Assembly: GCF_022347545.1 (NCBI RefSeq)
Contig: NZ_JAKREW010000017.1
Span: 50,306-114,305 of the forward strand
Direction: 5' to 3'
Source of the DNA: Terribium retamae
GTDB taxonomy: Bacteria > Pseudomonadota > Alphaproteobacteria > Rhizobiales > Rhizobiaceae
DNA length: 64,000 nt
Of the stretch, positions 18,713 through 26,793 are shown one piece after another. The position numbers and the translations under genes were made by a program. The notes beneath the pieces were generated by a model. The model ran no database searches. It saw only the letters and a program-made list of their open reading frames with translations, and was not told the DNA's origin. Positions within the stretch are counted from its first letter, which is position 1. Each line of letters starts with the position of its first letter.

Positions 18713-19747
18713 TTACACCGCGGGCGGGTTCAGACGGGCGAAACCTTCCTGCCGGTGATAGGGAAAATGCGGGTAGGGCGCGGTTACCGTGCTTGCTGCA
18801 TCAAGCCTGGCGACTTGTTCCTGTGTCAGCGACCAGCCGACTGCGCCCAAGTTCTGTCGCAACTGCTCCTCATTGCGCGCACCGATGATCACGGACGAGA
18901 CCGTCGGCCGTTGCAGCAGCCAGTTGATGGCGATCTGCGGCACGCTTTTGCCGGTTTCGTTGGCCACGTCCTGCAGTGCGTCGACGACGCGATAGAGATG
19001 TTCGTCCTCCACCGGCGGGCCAAAGCTGGCGGTCTCATGCAGCCGGCTGCCGGCGGGTATTGGAGCGTTGCGGCTGATCTTGCCCGTCAGGCGGCCCCAG
19101 CCGAGCGGGCTCCATACCAGCGCACCAAGACCCTGGTCCTGACCGAGCGGCATCAAATCCCATTCATAGTCACGGCCGACCAGCGAATAGTAGACCTGAT
19201 TGGCGACATAACGTGACCAGCCATGCCGTTCCGCCACGGCCAGTGATTTCATGATTTGCCAGCCTGAGAAGTTGGAGACGCCGATGTAGCGCAGCTTGCC
19301 GGCGCGCACGAGACCATCGAGCGTGGACAACACCTCCTCGACCGGCGTGTGCGCATCGAAAGCATGCAACTGGAAAATGTCGATATGGTCGGTGCCTAGC
19401 CGGCCGAGCGCGGCATCCACCGCCTCGACAAGCCGGCTGCGCGACGATCCCCACTGGTTCGGCCCGTCGCCCAGCGGCAGGCTGGCCTTAGTCGAGATCA
19501 AGACTTCATTGCGCCGGCCCTTGATCGCCTCGCCGAGCACCGTTTCCGACGCGCCGTCGGAATAGACGTCGGCGGTGTCGAACAGATTGACGCCGGCCTC
19601 GAGACAGATGTCGACCAGCCGGCGTGCTTCCTCCACGCCGGTATTGCCCCAGGCGCTGAACAGTGGTCCCTGGCCAGCGAACGTGCCTGCGCCGAACGAA
19701 AGCACGGGCACTCTCAAGCCCGATTTGCCGAGATTGCGGTATTCCAT
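18713..19747 (-). CDS. Aldo/keto reductase
   Basis: NAD(P)H-dependent oxidoreductase of the potassium-channel beta/Tas-like AKR group; 344 residues. The TIM-barrel active-site strand NLFDTADVYSDGASE holds catalytic Asp and Tyr, with Lys in LISTKASL and His in IFQLHAFD. The C-terminal cofactor segment is VSSVIIGARNEEQLRQN. The frame extends to 19903, but the ATG at 19747 (MEYRNLGKSGLRV) is the family start, with GGAG 9 bases upstream; an ATG six codons earlier is possible. Substrate unknown. It is monocistronic, convergent with DUF1127. Confidence 0.9.
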   Translation of the reverse strand: MEYRNLGKSGLRVPVLSFGAGTFAGQGPLFSAWGNTGVEEARRLVDICLEAGVNLFDTADVYSDGASETVLGEAIKGRRNEVLISTKASLPLGDGPNQWGSSRSRLVEAVDAALGRLGTDHIDIFQLHAFDAHTPVEEVLSTLDGLVRAGKLRYIGVSNFSGWQIMKSLAVAERHGWSRYVANQVYYSLVGRDYEWDLMPLGQDQGLGALVWSPLGWGRLTGKISRNAPIPAGSRLHETASFGPPVEDEHLYRVVDALQDVANETGKSVPQIAINWLLQRPTVSSVIIGARNEEQLRQNLGAVGWSLTQEQVARLDAASTVTAPYPHFPYHRQEGFARLNPPAV

Positions 19748-19941
19748 CTTAGGAGTCTCCATCTGCCAATGATGGCTAGATAGAAGGCTGTCGTTTCGTG
19801 AACCAGAGTGATTAAAGGAACAGGATTTGTGAGGTAAATTCACAACCTTTTCTTCATCCAACTTTCGCAACTTGGCGCTGCCCTTCATCGCCCTGCCGGG
19901 CACTGGCCGGCCCTCCGCTATGGCTTAGGGCGTTCATCACT

Positions 19942-19967
19942 CGAAAAGCCAAGCATTTGGCTTTTCG
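19942..19967. repeat. Perfect 11-bp hairpin
   Basis: CGAAAAGCCAA-GCAT-TTGGCTTTTCG, a perfect inverted repeat without a T tail, in the 389-bp gap between the reductase and DUF937 genes. It is part of a repeat-rich spacer; no gene seen there. Confidence 0.6.
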
Positions 19968-19984
19968 TCCGCTTCGCGGACCGC

Positions 19985-20127
19985 TCTTCACCCCCGTAAA
20001 CGGGGAGAAGGAGGCCGGCCGCAACGACGGTGCTCGTCCTGAAACGCTGGCGGTTGGCTAAGTCCTCGGCGGGGCGTCCCTCTCCCCGTATACATACGGA
20101 CAGGATGCTGGCAGGCGGGTGAAGGGC
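19985..20127. repeat. Rhizobial REP-like repeat pair
   Basis: CTTCACCCCCGTAAACGGGG then AGAAGG (19985-20010) recurs in inverted, diverged form at about 20079-20127 (CCCTCTCCCCGTA to GCGGGTGAAGGGC). Units built around CCCCGT/ACGGGG with GAGAAGG flanks are common in rhizobial intergenic DNA. It abuts the end of the DUF937 gene. Confidence 0.55.
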
Positions 20128-20136
20128 CCCTCGGCG

Positions 20137-21045
20137 TTACCGCCGGTCCATGCCCTTGAGAAACTGGTCGAAGATACTTTCCACACCTTGCTGGTAGTCG
20201 TCACGCTGCTGGCGGCCGGTTTCGAACATCTTGCCGAAGATGCCGTCATAAGGGTTGCGCGCGCGTCCGCTCGGGTTCGGTTCGGGTTCAGGGGCACGGC
20301 GTTGCGGGGCGGGTTCCGGCGTTTGCTGTGTACCGCCCAGCATATCCTGCAGGATCTTGCCCCAGGGATTGTTGTCCCCGAACGGATTTTGCGGCTGCTG
20401 TTGCGGCTGCGGCGCCTGTTGCTGCGCACCGCCGCCGAACATATCCTGCAGCACCTTGCCGAGCGGATTGTCGCCCAGCGGATTGTTGCCGAAGGGGTTC
20501 TGGCCCTGCGGCGCCTGGCGCTGCTGTGGCTGGCCGCCCGTCATGCCGCCGCCCTGCCGCATCATCTCCTCGATGATCTGGCCGAGCGGGTTGTTGCCGC
20601 CGCCGAAGCCGCCGGCCTGCATCTGGTTGGTCGATTGCTTGAACAGTCCGCCCATCAGCATCGAGGCCAGCACCGGCAGCATCTGCTGCAGCACCTGCTG
20701 GCCGACACCGCTGGCCTGGGCGGCCTGCGCCGCGACGGCTCTCGACAGGTCCTTGGAACCGAACAGTTGGCCGAGCACATCATTGCCCTGGCTCACGCCC
20801 TGCGGCGAAAAGGCCTGCGCGGCATTGTCGAAATATTGGCCGTACTGGCCGCTGGCCATCGCGTTCATGAATGTGCCGAGACCATAGGGGTCGGCAGTGT
20901 TGCGTTTCAGGCCCTGGCTGAACGCCGGCAACAACGCTTCGACCGCGGCTTGCGTCTGCTGTTGGCTCAGGTTGAACTGGCGCGCCAGCGCCTCCATGCC
21001 GTTGCCGTTCTGGGATTGGTTCAGCATCTCGAACAGGTTCAACAC
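20137..21045 (-). CDS. DUF937 domain protein
   Basis: 302 residues without signal peptide. The N-terminal two thirds (about 1-155) match the DUF937 layout: LFEMLNQSQNG, LSQQQTQAAVEALLPAFSQGL, then helices rich in Ala, Gln and Gly ending VLASMLMGGLF. The rest is low complexity with repeated NPFG/NPLG and PLGKVLQDMFGGG-like units separated by Gln-rich stretches, ending RRDDYQQGVESIFDQFLKGM. Function unknown. The repeat units suggest copy-number changes. It sits alone between REP-like DNA and gshA. Confidence 0.75.
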   Translation of the reverse strand: MLNLFEMLNQSQNGNGMEALARQFNLSQQQTQAAVEALLPAFSQGLKRNTADPYGLGTFMNAMASGQYGQYFDNAAQAFSPQGVSQGNDVLGQLFGSKDLSRAVAAQAAQASGVGQQVLQQMLPVLASMLMGGLFKQSTNQMQAGGFGGGNNPLGQIIEEMMRQGGGMTGGQPQQRQAPQGQNPFGNNPLGDNPLGKVLQDMFGGGAQQQAPQPQQQPQNPFGDNNPWGKILQDMLGGTQQTPEPAPQRRAPEPEPNPSGRARNPYDGIFGKMFETGRQQRDDYQQGVESIFDQFLKGMDRR

Positions 21046-21134
21046 GACTTATTCCTCCGCAGCGTATGCGCCTCGGAGGAGGGTAGTGCCTTTTGGATCG
21101 CGATAGAAGTGGTCTGCGCGACCTATTCGCAGCC

Positions 21135-22508
21135 TCAATACGCATATTCCAGGAACACCGGCTCGATCGAGTCGCCCCAGCGTGTGTGGTAGGCGGCCAG
21201 CATCTCCTCGGCGCTGGTGGTGCCGCGCGCCACGACCTCGTCCAGCGTCGACAAGAAGGAAGTCTCGTCGAAACCGTCGCGGTTCAGCTTGTTGCGGTTC
21301 TTCAGGCCCATGCGCGACAGCGCCAGCACTTCTCGTGCGATTTCCCGCAGCGTGGTCGAACGGAACGGTGCGCCGATGCCCTTTTCCGGCACCGCATCGC
21401 GCATCGCCCGGACTTCCTCGAAGCTCCAGTCGCGCGTCAGCGCCTCGGCCGCATCGAGTGCTGCCGCATCGTAAAGCAGCCCGACCCAGAAGGCCGGAAG
21501 CGCGCAGATACGCCGCCATGGGCCGCCATCGGCACCGCGCATCTCGAGGAATCGCTTGAGGCGCACGTCCGGGAACAGCGTCGACAGGTGATTTGCCCAG
21601 TCACCCATCGTGGGCAGGCCGTCCGGCACCTGATTGCGCGCCGCGCCGTCCATGAACTGGCGGAAGGTGATGTGCGTCATGTCGTGATAGCGGCCGTCGC
21701 GGATGACGAAATACATCGGTACGTCGAGCGCCCACTCGACATAGTCGGCAAAGCCGAATTGCGGAGAGAAGCAGAAGTCGAGCAGGCCCGAGCGTTGGTT
21801 GTCGGTGTCGCGCCAGATGTCGCCGCGCCAGCTCTGCAGGCCGTTGGGGCGGCCTTCGGTGAAGGGCGAATTGGCGAACAGCGCGGTCGCTAGCGGCTGC
21901 AGCTTCAGCGAGACTTGCATCTTGCGGCGCATGTCCGCCTCGCTCTCGAAGTCGAGATTCACCTGGATCGTGCAGGTGCGGTACATCATGTCCAGGCCCT
22001 TGGTGCCGACCTTGGGCATGTAGCGCGTCATGATCTCATAGCGCGACTTGGGCATTTTCGGCGTCTCGGCGAGCGTCCATTTCGGGCTGCCGCCCAGGCC
22101 GAGAAAGCGGATGCCGAGCGGCTCGGCGATCTCGCGCAGCTGCGCCAGGTGAGCATTGCCTTCGCGGCAGGTCTGGTGGATCGATTCCAGCGGCGCGCCG
22201 GAAAGCTCGAACTGCCCGCCGGGCTCCAGCGAGATAGCACCCTGGCCGGTCGGCTCGACCAGGCCGATGATGCGCCCTTCGTCGAGGATCGGGTCCCAGC
22301 CGAGCTTGTTCTGCATGCCTTCCAGGATGGAGCGGATGCCGCGATCGCCGCCGTAGGGCACCGGCGCGTGGCCGTCGACATAGAAGGGGAATTTCTCGTG
22401 TTCGGTGCCGATGCGCCATTCGGAGCGCGGTTTGTTTCCCTTGGCCAAGTAGTCGACGAGCTCGTCCATGCCCTCGATGGGTCGGAAATCGGTCGTGTCG
22501 CGTGCCAT
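21135..22508 (-). CDS. gshA: Glutamate-cysteine ligase (plant/alphaproteobacterial type)
   Basis: First enzyme of glutathione synthesis: joins Glu and Cys using ATP. The 457 residues have GCS2-type motifs IGTEHEKFPF near the start, EPTGQGAISLEPGGQFELSG in the middle and CTIQVNLDFESEADMRRK further on. The frame extends to 22598, but MARDTTDFRP at 22508 has a GAGGGGC site before it and is the family start. The S. meliloti homologue is activated by LsrB, and an LsrB-like gene lies 3 kb away here. The end is followed by a 90-bp spacer before DUF937. Confidence 0.95.
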   Translation of the reverse strand: MARDTTDFRPIEGMDELVDYLAKGNKPRSEWRIGTEHEKFPFYVDGHAPVPYGGDRGIRSILEGMQNKLGWDPILDEGRIIGLVEPTGQGAISLEPGGQFELSGAPLESIHQTCREGNAHLAQLREIAEPLGIRFLGLGGSPKWTLAETPKMPKSRYEIMTRYMPKVGTKGLDMMYRTCTIQVNLDFESEADMRRKMQVSLKLQPLATALFANSPFTEGRPNGLQSWRGDIWRDTDNQRSGLLDFCFSPQFGFADYVEWALDVPMYFVIRDGRYHDMTHITFRQFMDGAARNQVPDGLPTMGDWANHLSTLFPDVRLKRFLEMRGADGGPWRRICALPAFWVGLLYDAAALDAAEALTRDWSFEEVRAMRDAVPEKGIGAPFRSTTLREIAREVLALSRMGLKNRNKLNRDGFDETSFLSTLDEVVARGTTSAEEMLAAYHTRWGDSIEPVFLEYAY

Positions 22509-22640
22509 AAAGCCCCTCTTCGACGGCAGATCGGATGATCGCCGCGCGCTTGATGGACGAAATGTCAGGAGTGGATCAAGCAAAAAATCCTGAGCCAATC
22601 GTCAATAGGATTTGATCACGCCGCATTTCCTTTTTTCTCA

Positions 22641-22729
22641 AGCAATTCCAGCAAAAGTGTGCAGCGGTTTTGCGTCCGGAATTGCGTAAAACAGGATATT
22701 TCCGCGTTTCCGCTAAAGGCGGAAACGCC
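22641..22729. repeat. Intergenic repeat, family A copy 2, overlapping a TetR gene end
   Basis: AGCAATTCCAGCAAAAGTGT, then GCAGCGGTTTTGCGTCCGGA, then the hairpin GGCGTTTCCGCC-like with arms GCGTTTCCGC / GGCGGAAACGCC. It closely matches 13972-14066. The TAG of the TetR gene (22713-22715) lies in the hairpin loop. Confidence 0.75.
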
Positions 22730-23315
22730 CGGCAGGGCGTTGCGCTTGCGCCGCCCTGACAAGCGTGGCGGCCGCAGCTCCCGCGCTCTCCATGTAGGAC
22801 GGATCGCGGTTGAGCAGCACGGTTGCGAAAGAACCGTCGAGCAGCAGCAGGATCTGCCGCGCCAGCAATTCGGCCTCTCGAATGCCATCGGCTTCGAAAA
22901 CGCCCTTCAGCCAGTCTTCGAAACGCTTCTTGTGCGCAATGCCGATGCGGATCGCAGGATGGCCCGGCATGTCGGCAAGTTCGGCAGCGGTCCGCAGGAA
23001 GCCGCAACCCTTCCAAGCCGGACGCCTGGCTGCTTGCCCGAGTGTCTGGAAGATGGCGGCCACCTTGTCTGCGAGTTCACCCTCGCATTCGGTGAACCAG
23101 TGCCGGAACAGCCCAAGATTGGGTTGGTCGCGCCGCTCCAGATACGCGGCGATCAGCTCGTCCTTGCTGGCGAAATGATAATAGAAGGTGCGTTTGGTGA
23201 GCCCGGCTTTTTCAGCGACGGCATCGACCGAAACGGCGCGAACGCCCTGACCATAGAATAGTTTTGAAGCGGCGGCGACGATGCGTTCCCGGGTCGTGTT
23301 CGCGGTGGGTTTCAT
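22713..23315 (-). CDS. TetR family transcriptional regulator
   Basis: 200 residues. The N-terminal HTH includes RIVAAASKLFYGQGVRAVSV and AGLTKRTFYYHFASKDELI, the typical TetR helix-turn-helix; the ligand domain follows. The frame runs to 23420, but ATG 23315 (MKPTANTTRERI) gives the normal start. It is divergent from the hydrolase gene with a palindromic operator candidate between, so it probably represses both. The last few residues (AGRFRL) and the stop are encoded by a family A repeat, which suggests that the natural C-terminus was replaced. Confidence 0.88.
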   Translation of the reverse strand: MKPTANTTRERIVAAASKLFYGQGVRAVSVDAVAEKAGLTKRTFYYHFASKDELIAAYLERRDQPNLGLFRHWFTECEGELADKVAAIFQTLGQAARRPAWKGCGFLRTAAELADMPGHPAIRIGIAHKKRFEDWLKGVFEADGIREAELLARQILLLLDGSFATVLLNRDPSYMESAGAAAATLVRAAQAQRPAGRFRL

Positions 23316-23326
23316 GGCATCATGTA

Positions 23327-23344
23327 TACTGACTAGTGAGTGTA
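23327..23344. promoter_or_regulatory. TetR operator candidate
   Basis: TACTGACTAGTGAGTGTA is an imperfect palindrome centred on ACTAGT, 12 bases upstream of the TetR start and before the divergent hydrolase gene. Confidence 0.45.
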
Positions 23345-23406
23345 ACAACAAGCCGATCTGCATTATGTCGGATGACACGTTTTTTTGCGCTTCGAAGAGG
23401 CTTTGC

Positions 23407-24318
23407 ATGTCTGTCTCCATGCTGGTTCAGGAAGCCCGGCCGATCGAAATCGTTTCAGCCGATGGCGTCGTTTTGGGCGGCCATCTCTGGTCACGGGTAC
23501 GGGGCGTTGCCGCCGGCACCGTCATCATCAATCCGGCCACCGGCGTACTCGCCCGCTACTATCACCACTATGCGCGCTTCCTTGCCGCGCATGGCTTCGA
23601 TGTCGTCACCTACGATTATCGTGGCATCGGCGCCTCACGCCCGGAGAACTTGCGCAACTGCAAGCACCGCTGGCGCGAATGGGGCGAAAAGGACTTTTCG
23701 GCAGTGTTGGCCTGGGCTCTCTCGCGGCCCGGTTCTGCTCCCGTTTCCGTCGTTGGCCATAGTGTCGGCGGTGCCTTGCCGGGACTGGCCGGCAATGCAC
23801 CGGCCATCCATCGTCTGCTCTCCGTCGGCGGACAGTTCGGCTGCTGGCGCCATTACGCCCCGTCACATCGCGGCCGCCTGTTTCTGAAATGGCATGTCGC
23901 CATGCCGGCGGTGACGGCATTGTGTGGCTATTTTCCCGGCCGTCGCCTGGGTTGGCTGGAGGACCTTCCCGCCGGCGTCGCGTATGAATGGGCCTTTCGC
24001 CGGCCGCATCTGGAAGACAACTATCCGGAGCACGAGCGCGATACGATCCTGCGCCGTTTCGATGCGATGACGGCGCCGATCCTGGCCGTCACCATATCCG
24101 ACGACGAGATTGCCACCGTGCAGGCGATCCGTGTAGCGCTCGATCGCTACCGCGGCGCGCAACGCAGGCAAGTGCTGTTGGAACCTGCCGATCTCGGCCA
24201 GGAAGAGGTTGGCCATTTCAGCCTCTTTCACAACCGTCATGCCACGGGCTTCTGGCTGGATACGCTGTTGTGGCTGCGTGACGGAGTCAATCCCTGGCCG
24301 GACAAGGAGGTCGGGTAG
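23407..24318 (+). CDS. Alpha/beta-fold hydrolase
   Basis: 303-residue serine hydrolase, probably an esterase or lipase-like enzyme. The nucleophile elbow is GHSVGG, the oxyanion region YDYRGIGASRP, the acid is likely Asp in TISDDEIATV and the His lies in EEVGHFSLFHNRHATGFW. There is no signal peptide. The frame extends upstream to 23281, but ATG 23407 (MSVSMLVQEA) has GAAGAGG before it; the ATG at 23419 is also possible. It is divergent from TetR, its likely regulator, and convergent with rsmE, 3 bases apart. Substrate unknown. Confidence 0.85.
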   Translation: MSVSMLVQEARPIEIVSADGVVLGGHLWSRVRGVAAGTVIINPATGVLARYYHHYARFLAAHGFDVVTYDYRGIGASRPENLRNCKHRWREWGEKDFSAVLAWALSRPGSAPVSVVGHSVGGALPGLAGNAPAIHRLLSVGGQFGCWRHYAPSHRGRLFLKWHVAMPAVTALCGYFPGRRLGWLEDLPAGVAYEWAFRRPHLEDNYPEHERDTILRRFDAMTAPILAVTISDDEIATVQAIRVALDRYRGAQRRQVLLEPADLGQEEVGHFSLFHNRHATGFWLDTLLWLRDGVNPWPDKEVG

Positions 24319-24321
24319 GCC

Positions 24322-25053
24322 CTACCAGTCCCCGACCGTTGCCTGCATTACCGCCAGGGCCGCGACGGCGGCGGTGTCGGCGCGCAGGATGCGAGGCCCC
24401 AGCGGAATGGCGGTGACGAAGGGCAAGGCGCGCAGCATGTGGCGTTCTTCCTCGGAAAAGCCGCCCTCGGGGCCGACCAGCAGCGCCAGCTTCTTTTCCG
24501 TTATCGCCTGCAGGGCCGGCAGCGGATTGTTGGTCGAGGCGTCCTCGTCGCAGAACACCAGCCGCCTTTCCGTATCCCAGCCGGCGAGCAGTCGCTCGAA
24601 TTTGAGCGCCTCGCCCACTGTCGGCACAGCCAGCACGCCGCATTGCTCCGCGGCTTCCACCGCATTGGCGTGCATGCGTTCACCCGTGATCTTGCCCTGG
24701 GTGTGCTGGGTCAGCACCGGCTGCAGCACGCCGGCGCCCATCTCCACCGCCTTCTGGATGAGGTAATCCTGCCGTCCCACCTTCAGCGGAGCGAAACAGT
24801 AGACGAGATCCGGGAGTGGCGGCTGCGGGCGCTGCTGCGCCTGCACGGTGAGCCGCACTGCCCTTTTTGTTCGAGCGGTAACCGCGGCCGTCCATTCGCC
24901 GTCACGCCCATTGAAAACCAGGATCTCGGCGCCTTCGCCAAGGCGCAGCACATGCATCAGATAGTGGCTCTGCTGCGAATCCGGCTCGAACTCGGCACCG
25001 GCGGACAGGTCGTCCGGAACAAACAGACGTTGCATTTTGTAGTTGGCGCGCAT
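24322..25053 (-). CDS. rsmE: 16S rRNA (uracil-1498-N3)-methyltransferase
   Basis: Methylates U1498 of 16S rRNA using S-adenosylmethionine; SPOUT-fold enzyme of 243 residues. It has an N-terminal PUA-like part ([21 protein letters not shown]) and the C-terminal trefoil knot with [10 protein letters not shown] and [12 protein letters not shown], the cofactor-binding signatures. [18 protein letters not shown] is the RsmE middle motif. The GTG/ATG choice is not an issue: [11 protein letters not shown], with MQRLF as a possible later start. gshA lies close by, an order also seen in S. meliloti as I recall. Confidence 0.95.
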   Translation of the reverse strand: MRANYKMQRLFVPDDLSAGAEFEPDSQQSHYLMHVLRLGEGAEILVFNGRDGEWTAAVTARTKRAVRLTVQAQQRPQPPLPDLVYCFAPLKVGRQDYLIQKAVEMGAGVLQPVLTQHTQGKITGERMHANAVEAAEQCGVLAVPTVGEALKFERLLAGWDTERRLVFCDEDASTNNPLPALQAITEKKLALLVGPEGGFSEEERHMLRALPFVTAIPLGPRILRADTAAVAALAVMQATVGDW

Positions 25054-25202
25054 GGCCGAGCAATGCGGCAGGCCTCGTCGAAGGTCAAGCTGCCTCGTTC
25101 TCTGCCGGCTTCATTGCCGGCAGCGACGTGCGGACGTCGGTTTTACCGTATCGCCGGCGGGACGGTCTGCTTAGCTTGCAAGGGCGATGAGGAGAGGCGC
25201 CC

Positions 25203-25598
25203 ATGAGCAAGATCACACGCGGCGGCTGCCTGTGCGGCGGCACCACCTATGAGTTGCGCGGCGAACTGCGCCCCGTCGTCGCCTGTCATTGCCTGCAATG
25301 CCGCAAGACCTCGGGTCATTATGTGGCCGCGACACAGGTGGCGGCAGCGGATGCGGTGATCAGTGGCGATACGTTGACCTGGTTCCGTTCCTCGGACATC
25401 GCCGAACGCGGCTTCTGCAGGGTCTGCGGCTCCAACCTGTTCTGGCGACGGTTCGAAAGCGACCGGCTTTCGGTCTGGGCGGGTACGATAGACGGCCCGA
25501 CCGGCCTCAGAATGGAAAGCCAGCTCTATCCGGAGTGCGCCGGCGATTATTACGATTTGCCGGATGTCCCTTCGGTCGGCCAAGAAACGCTGGAATAG
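25203..25598 (+). CDS. GFA/CENP-V zinc-fold protein (first of a pair)
   Basis: 131 residues with the GFA fold: Cys pairs in GGCLCGGTTYE, CHCLQCRKTSG and CRVCGSNLFWR, the expected zinc ligands. Members act in glutathione-dependent formaldehyde capture or are of unknown role. ATG 25203 follows GAGGAG (spacing 8). It is convergent with the second GFA gene, stops 3 bases apart. Function beyond the fold is not certain. Confidence 0.85.
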   Translation: MSKITRGGCLCGGTTYELRGELRPVVACHCLQCRKTSGHYVAATQVAAADAVISGDTLTWFRSSDIAERGFCRVCGSNLFWRRFESDRLSVWAGTIDGPTGLRMESQLYPECAGDYYDLPDVPSVGQETLE

Positions 25599-25601
25599 TG
25601 C

Positions 25602-26063
25602 TTATTCGCTGATCCGTGTCTGCGGTCCCGGATCGAACCAGCGGTGCTTGCGCCGCGCACGGTGCAATGTCGAAGGCGGCGCGAAGTCCGGATCGGTAAA
25701 ACCGCCGACGGAAACGGAGACTGCGCCGGGGAGGCCCTCTCCAGTCATGAACACCAGCGCGCCACAGCTTGGGCAGAAAGTCTGCTCTACCCAGCGCCCG
25801 GCATCGCCGGTACGCTGCCATGTCCGACGCTCGCCTTCCACGCTGACCACCGCATCGTCGGCGAAGACGGCGCGGTAGGAAAAGGCGGTGCCAGTGGCGC
25901 GCTGGCATTCCAGACAGGCGCAGGCGTAGACGCTGCGAGGCTCGCCCGCGACTGTGATGGCCAGTCCGCCGCAGCCGCAGCGCGCGGTCCTGGTTTTGAT
26001 CTTCGCTGCTCGTTCCATCGTCGTCGCGCTGTCCATTGCTGCCGCCATCCTGTCAGGAGGCAT
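25602..26063 (-). CDS. GFA/CENP-V zinc-fold protein (second of a pair)
   Basis: Up to 153 residues, GFA fold with Cys in ARCGCGGLAI, CACLECQRATG and FCPSCGALVF, the same ligand pattern as its neighbour but otherwise divergent in sequence, so not a recent duplicate. Three in-frame ATG codons (26063, 26048, 26018) compete; none has a clear ribosome site, and the last gives the most typical N-terminus (MERAAKIKTRTARCGC). The gene faces the first GFA gene tail to tail. Confidence 0.8.
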   Translation of the reverse strand: MPPDRMAAAMDSATTMERAAKIKTRTARCGCGGLAITVAGEPRSVYACACLECQRATGTAFSYRAVFADDAVVSVEGERRTWQRTGDAGRWVEQTFCPSCGALVFMTGEGLPGAVSVSVGGFTDPDFAPPSTLHRARRKHRWFDPGPQTRISE

Positions 26064-26214
26064 CGGCCCGGACGCCTGGTGCGCCTTGCCGCGATGGGGC
26101 CGTGCCCATACCTCTCGTCAACCTGACTGTGGTGATAGGTCGCCCCCGGCTCGGGGGTAAATTACGCACTTTGAAGTAAGTACTACCCGACAGGCCCTGA
26201 AGGCGGAGGAAAAT

Positions 26215-26592
26215 ATGAAACATCTTGCCAAAGACGAATGTGGTTTCGCCACGGCGCTGAATGCCATCGGCGGCAAATGGAAGACGGAGATCCTTTGGGA
26301 GATCGCCCTCGCGCCGCGCCGGTTCGGCGCGTTGCGCCGGCTTTTGCCGGGCGTCAGCGAAAAGGTGCTCGCGCAGCAACTGCGAGAGATGGAGGCCGAC
26401 GGCCTCGTTCGACGCCAAGTCTTTCCCGGTGCGGTGCAGAAGGTCGAGTATTCGGTGACCGACATCGGACGTTCCCTCAACGATGCGGTCTGCGTGATGT
26501 CGGCCTGGGGCAAGGCGCAGGAGCGTCGCATGGTCTTGCGTCCGGTCGTCGGCCAGGAGAAACCACGGCCGCTGATCCGCCTGCGGGCCTGA
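26215..26592 (+). CDS. HxlR family transcriptional regulator
   Basis: 125-residue winged-helix regulator. The HxlR core is ECGFATALNAIGGKWKTEIL with a conserved N-terminal Cys, followed by FGALRRLLPGVSEKVLAQQL and the wing VEYSVTDIGRSL. In several members this Cys senses electrophiles or oxidants. The start has GGAGG 7 bases upstream. The gene stands before an MFS exporter in the same direction with about 200 bases between, so it may control that pump. Confidence 0.88.
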   Translation: MKHLAKDECGFATALNAIGGKWKTEILWEIALAPRRFGALRRLLPGVSEKVLAQQLREMEADGLVRRQVFPGAVQKVEYSVTDIGRSLNDAVCVMSAWGKAQERRMVLRPVVGQEKPRPLIRLRA

Positions 26593-26594
26593 CC

Positions 26595-26630
26595 AGAGCG
26601 TTTCCGTTTTTCACGGAAACGCGGAGCGCT
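26595..26630. repeat. Short family A repeat hairpin
   Basis: AGAGCGTTTCCG-TTTTTCA-CGGAAACGC followed by GGAGCGCTC, two bases after the HxlR stop. It has the same arms as the other family A units and may work as a terminator. Confidence 0.65.
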
Positions 26631-26672
26631 CCCACTTCTTGTGCAATTCCCGGGCCGCTTACCGCCAGGTAG

Positions 26673-26700
26673 GCGCTTACATTCCGGTCAGCGCTAACAT
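26673..26700. promoter_or_regulatory. Direct repeat upstream of the MFS gene
   Basis: GCGCTTACAT (26673-26682) and GCGCTAACAT (26691-26700) differ at one base and start 18 bases apart, roughly 95-120 bases before the MFS start. Possible binding site for HxlR or another regulator. Confidence 0.3.
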
Positions 26701-26793
26701 CATTGTCAGTAATTGCATGTCGGTGCGGCATGCATAATTTCCGCTCCTCGACGCGATCGGCCCTTCGGCCGCGCACCAATCGAGGAGACAGTC

